Below are positions 1 to 4,983 of a DNA stretch of 7,557 bases, piece after piece. Source of the stretch: Planctomycetales bacterium (lineage in GTDB: Bacteria > Planctomycetota > Planctomycetia > Pirellulales > Thermoguttaceae); the NCBI GenBank assembly GCA_007127495.1, contig SKZG01000540.1, positions 1-7,557 of the forward strand, in the 5' to 3' direction. The notes beneath the pieces were generated by a model. The model saw only the letters and a program-made list of their open reading frames with translations. It searched no databases and was not told where the DNA came from. How positions within the stretch are numbered: position 1 is the stretch's first letter; every line of letters begins with the position of its first letter. The translations under genes and the position numbers were made by a program.

Positions 1-639
1 CCCAGCATGCAGGTAAAACTCCTGCGCGTCCTGCAAGACTTCGAGTTCGAGCAGGTCGGCGGCACAAAAACCTTCGGCGTCGATACCCGCCTCATCCTGG
101 CGACCAACGAGAACCTGGCCGCCGCGGTGGCCGAGGGCCGCTTCCGGCAGGACTTGTTCTATCGCATCAACGTCATCAACATCGAATTACCGCCGTTGCG
201 CGAGCGGATTTCCGACATCCTCCTGCTGGCCCGCCACTTCCTCGAAGACGTTTGCCGCGAAAACGGCAGGCCGCTCCGAAAGTTCTCCGACGAGGCCGCA
301 GTCGCCTTGCAGCGATATTCCTGGCCCGGAAACGTGCGGGAATTGCAGAATGTCGTGGAGCGAGCCGTACTGTTGGGCAAGCAGGAAATGATCGATCTGA
401 ACGATCTGCCGAGGGAACTGACCCTCGGCGCCCCGGTTCGGGTTGAGCCCATCGGATCCCGAAGCTTGAAGCAGGCCCTCGAAGCGCCCGAGCGTCAGAT
501 CATCCTCGAAACGCTCGAGTCGAACGAATGGAACCGCCAGGCCACCGCCGAGACGCTGGGCATCAATCGCACCACGCTCTACAAGAAGATGAAACGTCTT
601 GGCCTGGAAGACATGGCCCTCGCCGCCGGCAGGGCGTAG
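1..639 (+). CDS. Sigma-54-dependent transcriptional activator (NtrC family), 3' part only
   Basis: This is the C-terminal part of an enhancer-binding protein that uses ATP hydrolysis to open promoters held by sigma-54 RNA polymerase. The frame is open from the window edge, so the true start lies upstream; the ATG at nt 7 is internal, since MQVKLLRVLQ is the usual run in the middle of the AAA+ domain. Numbering from that Met, one sees the end of the AAA+ domain (about 1-140) with GRFRQDLFYRINV (44-56, normally FR.DL.YRL), LPPLRER (61-67) and the sensor II motif WPGNVRELQN (106-115). A Fis-type helix-turn-helix follows at about 160-200 (ATAETLGINRTTLYKKMKRL). The N-terminal receiver or sensory domain is not in view, so a response regulator and another sensor class cannot be told apart. 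No target promoter with a clear -24/-12 element was seen nearby. The stop codon overlaps a palindromic repeat. Confidence 0.95.
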   Translation, partial: PSMQVKLLRVLQDFEFEQVGGTKTFGVDTRLILATNENLAAAVAEGRFRQDLFYRINVINIELPPLRERISDILLLARHFLEDVCRENGRPLRKFSDEAAVALQRYSWPGNVRELQNVVERAVLLGKQEMIDLNDLPRELTLGAPVRVEPIGSRSLKQALEAPERQIILETLESNEWNRQATAETLGINRTTLYKKMKRLGLEDMALAAGRA

Positions 640-817
640 CGCGGCGCGAGCCGCCATTTGACGGCATTTTGCTAGCGGAGCGGCGCGAGCCGCCCGGTTT
701 CCGGCTGCAATACCGGACGGCTTGCGCCGTGCCGCTACAAAGGAATGCTAGCGGAGCGGCGCGAGCCGCCCGGTCTTCCGGCTGCAATACCGGACGGCTT
801 GCGCCGTGCCAAAGGAA
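637..817. repeat. REP-like palindromic repeats: two tandem 71-76-bp copies plus a half copy
   Basis: Two nearly identical units lie head to tail at 671-746 and 747-817. Unit 1 has 26-nt arms at 673-698 and 712-737 that pair at 22 of 26 positions around a 13-nt loop. Unit 2 has the same arms at 749-774 and 789-810 but lacks the last GCTA. Each arm is also a small hairpin: GCGGC-GCGA-GCCGC (680-693 and 756-769) and ACGGC-TTGC-GCCGT (717-730 and 794-807). A third left-arm hairpin occurs alone at 641-654, just after the stop codon at 637-639. This is the form of REP/BIME-type intergenic repeats. No transposase of the RAYT (REP-associated) kind is in the window. The structure could also act as a transcription terminator or mRNA 3'-end stabiliser for the sigma-54 activator gene; there is no T-run, so intrinsic termination is not supported. 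Confidence 0.85.
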
Positions 818-1046
818 GAAAGCGCTGGTCGGCCGGTGGCCCGGCAGGGCTCTACCTGCGTGTGTTCCATGGGTTGGTTACCGCGGCGGCCGTAGTTTGC
901 GGCCAACGCAACGCTACCATAGTATGGCCCACGATCCAACGCAAAGCAATTGTAAAGGTTACAATTCCGCGATACCGGCCCTCTCGTACAACCGGCATCC
1001 CAGAATAATTCGCACAGCCCGCGAGGATTTCCAGCCACCGGCCGCT
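818..1046. other. Convergent intergenic spacer with a perfect AT-rich palindrome
   Basis: No convincing gene lies between the palindromic repeats and the end of the minus-strand regulator. The clearest structure is AATTGTAA-AGG-TTACAATT at 948-966, a perfect 8-bp inverted repeat with a 3-nt loop. It stands out as AT-rich in a GC-rich context. Smaller inverted repeats are CCATA-G-TATGG (917-927) and GCAGG-GCTCTA-CCTGC. Because the flanking genes converge, the palindromes may serve as a bidirectional 3'-end structure, but none has a run of T on either strand, so this is only a suggestion. Confidence 0.5.
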
Positions 1047-2258
1047 TCAGCCCTTCTTCTTCACCGCCGGGGCGGCAAAATCGACGTTGCGCCGGTACTC
1101 CATCGGAGTTTGGCCGGTGATGCGCTTGAACACAGACCGCAGCCGCTCCGAGCCGTTCAACCCGCACGCCTTGGCCACCTGATCGAGCTTCATGCGTTTG
1201 GGGTGGGCGAGCAGATTCTTCGCCCGATCGACCCGAAGCCGCCAAAGATACTCCATCGGCGTACAACCCAACTTGCGGCGGAACCGCAGTTCCAAATGGC
1301 GGCGAGAAATGGCTGCGTACTCCGCCGCCTGCACAATCCCAATGCGTTCCGTTAGATGATCGCACATGAACTGCACTGCGGCCGCCACGAGCGGGTCCTC
1401 CACGACCACCGTAGCGGTCGATTGGCGTGCCACAACGCCGTCGGGCGCGATGAGTACGTCGCGGCGCGGCGGGCTCTTGCCCGACATGAGCACGTCGAGC
1501 ATGGCCGCGGCCTCATAGCCGTTCCGCCATGCGTTACGCGACACGCTGGTGAGGGTGGGACGGCAGAACTCGCATACGGTCGGGTCGTTGTCCACACCCA
1601 CGACCGCCACCTCGCTCGAGACGTTCAGCCCCAGCGCGTGGCACAATTCCACGATCACTCGCGCACGATAATCGTGGATGGCAAGTACGCCTACAGGAAG
1701 CTTCAGCCGCTGGAGCCAGCGTTCGAGCGGCGCCGTGTGCCTTTGCCAGGTGGTGCCTGACCGGAAATGGCCGGGCGTTTCCAGCGTGGTGCAGGACGCG
1801 CCGGCAGCCCGGGCCACGTGGGCGAACCCCTCGGCACGCAGTTGGGAATAGAGCAGCCCCTTCGTGCCGCAGTAGGCCAGGTTGCGGAACCCGCGCTGAA
1901 GCAGGTGCTCAGCCGCTAGCCGGCCGATGGTGTAATGGTCGATCATCACCCGCGGCAGACCCGTCTTTTCCAAGGCCCCGCTCAAGTTGACCACCGGAAT
2001 GCCAAGGCGCCGAGCAGTGCGGGCTTCCTGCGGCGTGCTGATGGCCGCGATCACGCCGTCGCCGCGCCAGCCGCGGAGCGTGCGGATGCTCATGGCGTAC
2101 TCTTCGGCTCCGGCTAAGGTGGGTGGGCTGGTCAGGATGGTCCAGCCGCCGTGCCGGTCGGCATAGTCGGCCACGCCCCGCATGAACAGCGCCATCCAAG
2201 GCACGGCCACCGGATAGGCCAACGCGACGCGACGTTGCGGCTTTCGTTTCTCAGACAT
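1047..2258 (-). CDS. XylR-type transcriptional regulator (sugar-binding domain plus AraC-family HTH)
   Basis: A 403-aa regulator with the architecture of E. coli XylR (392 aa): a LacI/periplasmic-binding-protein-like effector domain at about 10-285, then an AraC-type DNA-binding domain at about 290-391. Visible landmarks are the N-terminal strand VALAYPVAVP, the effector-domain segment VVGVDNDPTVCEFCRPTLTSVS-like run at 219-240, and two helix-turn-helices at about 306-330 and 355-381, each followed by the family's TPMEY motif (333-337 and 384-388). It probably binds a sugar and controls sugar uptake or catabolism genes, but the ligand cannot be read from sequence. The ATG start gives a correct N-terminus directly ahead of the first beta strand; the ribosome site is weak (GCGGAA about 8 nt upstream). 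No sugar-catabolism gene is in view. It is transcribed divergently from the peroxiredoxin-like gene, with a recognisable promoter at 2298-2326. Confidence 0.93.
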   Translation of the reverse strand: MSEKRKPQRRVALAYPVAVPWMALFMRGVADYADRHGGWTILTSPPTLAGAEEYAMSIRTLRGWRGDGVIAAISTPQEARTARRLGIPVVNLSGALEKTGLPRVMIDHYTIGRLAAEHLLQRGFRNLAYCGTKGLLYSQLRAEGFAHVARAAGASCTTLETPGHFRSGTTWQRHTAPLERWLQRLKLPVGVLAIHDYRARVIVELCHALGLNVSSEVAVVGVDNDPTVCEFCRPTLTSVSRNAWRNGYEAAAMLDVLMSGKSPPRRDVLIAPDGVVARQSTATVVVEDPLVAAAVQFMCDHLTERIGIVQAAEYAAISRRHLELRFRRKLGCTPMEYLWRLRVDRAKNLLAHPKRMKLDQVAKACGLNGSERLRSVFKRITGQTPMEYRRNVDFAAPAVKKKG

Positions 2259-2297
2259 GGCGTGTTCCGCGTTGCTGGCAGGGACAATACCAGCGGT

Positions 2298-2326
2298 AGC
2301 ATACCCGCCGCCGCGATCGCCGCCAA
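2298..2326 (-). promoter_or_regulatory. Probable sigma-70-type promoter of the XylR-type regulator
   Basis: On the minus strand, TTGGCG (2321-2326) and TATGCT (2298-2303) are separated by exactly 17 nt. Each box matches the consensus at 4 of 6 positions. Transcription would start near 2291, leaving a leader of about 32 nt before the ATG at 2258. The heptamer array ends (2334) only 7 nt behind the -35 box, where an activator or autoregulator could contact polymerase. Confidence 0.5.
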
Positions 2327-2333
2327 GGGGCCT

Positions 2334-2368
2334 TCGAACGTCGAACGTCGAACTTCGAACGTCGAACT
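2334..2368. repeat. Five tandem TCGAACK heptamers (possible operator array)
   Basis: Five head-to-tail 7-bp units with no gaps: TCGAACG (2334-2340), TCGAACG (2341-2347), TCGAACT (2348-2354), TCGAACG (2355-2361) and TCGAACT (2362-2368). Only the last base varies. Three units make 21 bp, two helical turns, which is the half-site spacing of AraC-family direct-repeat operators. The array lies between two divergent genes and next to the -35 box of an AraC-type regulator, so an autoregulatory site is plausible. It could equally be a simple-sequence repeat of no regulatory role. Confidence 0.6.
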
Positions 2369-2443
2369 ATACAAGCAGCCAACCCCGTTGTTCCGCCTAT
2401 CGGGGGGAGTGAAACCCGTTCGTAAAGGGGTTGCCTTGCAACA

Positions 2444-2449
2444 TATAAT
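2444..2449 (+). promoter_or_regulatory. TATAAT -10 box, likely promoter of the peroxiredoxin-like gene
   Basis: A perfect TATAAT stands 112 nt before the ATG at 2562, in the only notably AT-rich spot of this intergenic region. No good -35 box sits at 16-18 nt; the best nearby hexamer is TTCGTA (2419-2424) at a 19-nt spacing. Either an activator is needed or the -10 match is fortuitous. If used, transcription begins near 2456 and the mRNA carries a structured leader of about 105 nt. Confidence 0.4.
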
Positions 2450-2459
2450 ACCTGTGCGC

Positions 2460-2527
2460 AGCCGGTTCGATAGCCGGCTACGGCACCACGGCCCGCTGGG
2501 GCGTACCAGGCGGAACGTTCCGTGGTG
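2460..2527 (+). promoter_or_regulatory. Two hairpins in the 5' leader of the peroxiredoxin-like gene
   Basis: The first hairpin is AGCCGG (2460-2465) with CCGGCT (2474-2479), 6 bp around an 8-nt loop. The second is CACCACGG (2484-2491) with CCGTGGTG (2520-2527), a perfect 8-bp stem. The 28 nt inside the second can form an inner stem, CCGCTGG with CCAGGCGG (one bulged G). The structures begin just after the predicted start site and end 21 nt before the AAGGAG ribosome site at 2549-2554. This suggests a cis-acting RNA element, but it does not match any riboswitch class I can name. Confidence 0.4.
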
Positions 2528-2561
2528 AGGCAACCTTTTGTCAGTTTCAAGGAGTGTGGAG

Positions 2562-3143
2562 ATGAAAAAGCAGTTTGTGGTATCGGCACTGGTGGCGGCG
2601 ATGGTCGTCATGCTCGGAATGCGCGCAGCCGCCGACGAGGTTAAAGGTTTCACCCTCCAAGATCAGGACGGTGAGGAGGTATCGCTCTCGGACTTCGAGG
2701 GCAAGGTGGTTGTCTTGGAATGGACCAGTTGGTCCTGCCCATTCCCCATTCGGCATTACAATGCAAAGAACATGCAGGCACTGGCCGAAAAGTGGATGGA
2801 ACAGGATGTCGTCTGGTTGGCCATCAACTCGACGCACTACGAGACGCAGGAGCAGGACAAGCAGAACCGTGAAAAATTCGGCTTGCCCTACCCCGTGCTC
2901 AATGACAGCAGCGGCGAGGTGGGCAAACTGTACGGCGCCACCAACACGCCACACATGTTCGTGTTGGACAAGGACCACACGATTGTCTATCAGGGCGCCA
3001 TCGACGACGACCCCCGCGGCGCTAAGCTTCAGGAAGGCACCGCCCTGAACTACGTGGACCAGGCGCTCACGGAACTGTTCGCTGACGAAGAGATCAGCGT
3101 GCCCAAGACCCCAGCCTACGGCTGCACGGTCAAGTACCCGTAG
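2562..3143 (+). CDS. Exported peroxiredoxin/thioredoxin-like (redoxin) protein
   Basis: A 193-aa protein with an N-terminal signal peptide (KK near the start, hydrophobic 5-20, likely cut near the AAADEV stretch at 22-27), so it should act outside the inner membrane. The rest is a thioredoxin fold of the AhpC/TSA type: domain strand KVVVLEWTSW at 48-57, active-site Cys59 in SCPFPIRHY, and the cis-proline segment TNTPHMFVLD with Pro130. The CxxC pair of thioredoxin is absent; the position is a single CPF cysteine as in peroxiredoxin-like proteins. A second cysteine, Cys188, sits in the GCTVKY tail, which is a mark of the planctomycete-rich PRX-like subgroup as I recall it. It may reduce peroxides or thiols; the substrate is unknown. 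The start at 2562 is chosen over a TTG at 2538 because AAGGAG lies 7 nt before it and the signal peptide begins there. Its stop is only 15 nt from that of the converging gene. Confidence 0.9.
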   Translation: MKKQFVVSALVAAMVVMLGMRAAADEVKGFTLQDQDGEEVSLSDFEGKVVVLEWTSWSCPFPIRHYNAKNMQALAEKWMEQDVVWLAINSTHYETQEQDKQNREKFGLPYPVLNDSSGEVGKLYGATNTPHMFVLDKDHTIVYQGAIDDDPRGAKLQEGTALNYVDQALTELFADEEISVPKTPAYGCTVKYP

Positions 3144-3158
3144 TAAACGCTTACACGG

Positions 3159-4073
3159 TTACCAACTTGCGTGGGCGGGCGTTGTTTCCAGCATATCGGG
3201 CTGCGGGTAACCGGGGCCCGAAGGAGTGGCCGGCGCGCCGAGGTCGACCAGGGCCGCGCCCGGGTAACGCGGAATCGACCACAGTTCGGCGGGATTGCCC
3301 GCAAGACGGTTGATCTGCACGTTTCCCAGGTTGATCCGCATGGAGAACTGCGCCTGAGGGCTATCGATTCTCACGACGCGGGGCAGCACCAGATTCGTAA
3401 GCGGGTCGCGGCGGTGCTGCTCCGCAACGGCCGTTGCCAGCCGCTGGCCCATCGCATCGTACACGTGCTGTTCGACCACCCAACCGCGAATTGCGTCGAT
3501 CACCGTGCTTCGAGTGACCGGGCCGTGCGGCGTTTCGCGCACCGTGCGCACCTCGAATCGGTCGCCCGGCAAGGGGTAAGGCCCCTGATGCGGTAGCGCG
3601 GGGTCGAATTCGATCACCCCCAGAGCCTCGACCAGCCAGCTCGGTTCGATGGGAATTGCCTGCCGGGCATGGCTCGTGGGGAACTGATCGTGCCGGCAGA
3701 AGTACACTGCGGGCGGCTCGCTGCGCCGCACCCAGAACCAGAACAACTCGTCATTGCTTCCCAGGTCGACCTCCGCCCCGGTCATGGCCGTTTGAGCCCG
3801 AAGCCGGAATCGTCGGGGACGCTGGAAGGCCATGTTGGCACGAAGTGTGGGCATACCCGGGCTCGAAATCGAGGCCTCCGTGCTCGAGAACGCATGGATG
3901 CCCGCGCTGTTCCCATTCACCACGGCGATGACCTGCTCCAGCGTGGCGGTGGGCGGCAAGACACGCACCGTTGGCTGGGCGAACGGATGCACCATGTTCC
4001 GGCAGCTCGCTCCACTTAGGGCGAACAGCCCAAGAACGATGAGCAAGGCGAGCCGCAAGGGCGCGTGATTCAT
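3159..4073 (-). CDS. Putative outer-membrane-type lipoprotein, LolA/LolB-like fold (tentative)
   Basis: A 304-aa secreted protein that I do not recognise with certainty. A hydrophobic signal segment (7-20) is followed by Cys24 in LSGASC; the cysteine suggests a lipoprotein, but Gly at -3 is not the usual lipobox Leu. The region at about 44-130 (TLEQVIAVVNGNSAGIHAFS, then strands such as PRRFRLRAQ and ELFWFWVRR) resembles the start of LolA/LolB-type beta-barrel lipid-binding domains, where a helix with TLEE/I..LN is followed by antiparallel strands. The last 40 residues are Pro/Gly-rich and look disordered. The gene starts 8 nt after the stop of the upstream 158-aa gene, so translation is probably coupled. 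Its likely job, if the fold is right, is binding lipid or hydrophobic molecules at the envelope; this is inference. Confidence 0.8.
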   Translation of the reverse strand: MNHAPLRLALLIVLGLFALSGASCRNMVHPFAQPTVRVLPPTATLEQVIAVVNGNSAGIHAFSSTEASISSPGMPTLRANMAFQRPRRFRLRAQTAMTGAEVDLGSNDELFWFWVRRSEPPAVYFCRHDQFPTSHARQAIPIEPSWLVEALGVIEFDPALPHQGPYPLPGDRFEVRTVRETPHGPVTRSTVIDAIRGWVVEQHVYDAMGQRLATAVAEQHRRDPLTNLVLPRVVRIDSPQAQFSMRINLGNVQINRLAGNPAELWSIPRYPGAALVDLGAPATPSGPGYPQPDMLETTPAHASW

Positions 4074-4081
4074 GGCGTTGC

Positions 4082-4558
4082 CTATTCCAGCAATTGGGCA
4101 AGTTGGCTCTGGATCTCTTCCGCCCGCAAAGCATCCGGAAGAACCACCGGTACGCGATACGTTTCATCGCGCCGGGGGCAGTAGACCACCATGGTTTCGT
4201 CACCGGCCGATTCCTCCAATTCCGTGTCTTCCAGGCGCAAGACGCGGCGGCGCACCAGCAGCAGTGCCAGCACGTAACGCACGTCGGCCCGCGATGGTTG
4301 GTCGCTCAATTCGTCGAACAGCCGCAGCATCACGTCGTTTGGCGCCCACTGCTTGCGTTGGGTCTTGGGGTCGGGCACCTGGGACTTCCACCATCCGAGG
4401 GCGTCGTGGGGAGGCTCGGTCCACGCCTCGACGCTGTAGTCGTGACGCTCCACGTTCGAACCCTTCTCCATCAGCACCGAGTAGAACGTCTCACCGGGAA
4501 GCAGCTCGCGCCCCGTCGCGGCGCAATGCCGAGTGCAACGTTGGATTTCAAAGTCCAT
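4082..4558 (-). CDS. Conserved-looking protein of unknown function with N-terminal CxxxC motif
   Basis: A 158-aa soluble protein. I chose the ATG at 4558, which gives MDFEIQRCTRHCAATGREL; upstream codons of the longer frame run through a tandem repeat and are unlike protein. Cys8 and Cys12 precede TGRELLPGE (15-23), a layout seen in small zinc-binding or treble-clef-like folds, with a third cysteine at 127 (VVYCPRRDETYRV). The middle (70-113) is helical and charged, with WAPNDVMLRLFDEL and YVLALLLVRRRVLRLE. I recall similar hypothetical proteins in planctomycetes but cannot assign a function. There is no purine-rich ribosome site on the coding strand: the leader is pyrimidine-rich because of the 19-bp repeats, so initiation may be weak or repeat-dependent. 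It overlaps nothing and sits 8 nt from the downstream lipoprotein gene. Confidence 0.85.
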   Translation of the reverse strand: MDFEIQRCTRHCAATGRELLPGETFYSVLMEKGSNVERHDYSVEAWTEPPHDALGWWKSQVPDPKTQRKQWAPNDVMLRLFDELSDQPSRADVRYVLALLLVRRRVLRLEDTELEESAGDETMVVYCPRRDETYRVPVVLPDALRAEEIQSQLAQLLE

Positions 4559-4565
4559 GAACAAA

Positions 4566-4622
4566 CGAAAAGGGAAAGGATGAGCGAAAAGGGAAAGGAT
4601 GAGCGAAAGGGGAATAGATGAG
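4566..4622. repeat. Three tandem 19-bp direct repeats upstream of the 158-aa gene
   Basis: Units at 4566-4584 and 4585-4603 are identical (CGAAAAGGGAAAGGATGAG); the third at 4604-4622 matches at 16 of 19. They occupy most of the 110-nt gap between two minus-strand genes, ending 7 nt before the ATG at 4558. On the plus strand each copy looks like a ribosome site followed by ATGA, but the short plus-strand ORF they precede (from 4618) is better explained by the minus-strand zinc-ribbon gene. Copy number could vary by slippage and would change the leader length by 19 nt per unit. Confidence 0.85.
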
Positions 4623-4668
4623 CGACTTCGACTTCGGGCGCGAAGCATACCGCAATTCGCCAAACGAC

Positions 4669-4902
4669 TCAATAGGCACTGAAGAATCGGCGGTCGGTTC
4701 CGTCCTTGCCTATTTTGAACTGCACCGGAAGCGAGCAACGAGGGCAGCGCCCCTCGTAGGCACTCCCGTCGCTGTTGACATAAATTCTTGTGTACACCCC
4801 GCAACATACGAAGTGAACGCCAAGGAACCGCTGCTCACGCCGCGCGCCGACGCGTTCCTCGGGAAGTGAGTCGCTTGACAGGTCAAGATGCTCGCCGGCC
4901 AT
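4669..4902 (-). CDS. Small zinc-ribbon-like protein, 77 aa
   Basis: A short protein with Cys33-Cys34 (FVCCGVYTRIY) and Cys53-x2-Cys56 (GRCPRCSLPVQFKIG), spaced like the two knuckles of a zinc ribbon. It ends in GTDRRFFSAY; similar tails occur in small planctomycete hypotheticals I have seen, so it is likely a genuine gene. The start at 4902 follows AAGGAGG on the minus strand (plus-strand 4915-4921), 12 nt away, somewhat long. The N-terminal 28 residues are charged and poorly structured. The role is unknown; zinc ribbons of this type serve in nucleic-acid or protein contacts. It lies 81 nt after the Pro/Gly/Tyr-rich lipoprotein gene and 110 nt before the 158-aa gene on the same strand, consistent with one transcript. 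The opposite-strand ORF (4618-4869) has no recognisable features. Confidence 0.8.
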   Translation of the reverse strand: MAGEHLDLSSDSLPEERVGARREQRFLGVHFVCCGVYTRIYVNSDGSAYEGRCPRCSLPVQFKIGKDGTDRRFFSAY

Positions 4903-4983
4903 TTCCCCAAGCCGCCTCCTTCCGGCAGAACGAGCTTCAGCGCCAAGGCATGGTGCCGGGGTGGGTAATCAGGCTCAACGCGC

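Noticed and set aside
528..1355. 275-aa plus-strand ORF across the sigma-54 gene end, repeats and regulator gene
   Set aside because: It crosses a stop-containing intergenic region and two confident genes in other frames; the sequence is Arg/Pro-rich, as expected of a GC-rich shadow frame.
2538..2561. TTG start at 2538 for the peroxiredoxin-like gene
   Set aside because: The AAGGAG site lies downstream of it, and the signal peptide begins at the ATG at 2562.
4082..4807. Longer form of the 158-aa gene starting at 4807
   Set aside because: The extra 83 residues overlap the zinc-ribbon gene and run through the 19-bp tandem repeat, and read as low-quality Arg/Ser-rich sequence; MDFEIQRC at 4558 is a natural N-terminus.
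4618..4869. Plus-strand ORF (83 aa, MSDFDFG...) after a ribosome-site-like repeat
   Set aside because: It lies opposite the 77-aa zinc-ribbon frame, which has spaced Cys pairs and a plausible ribosome site; the plus frame has no recognisable motif.
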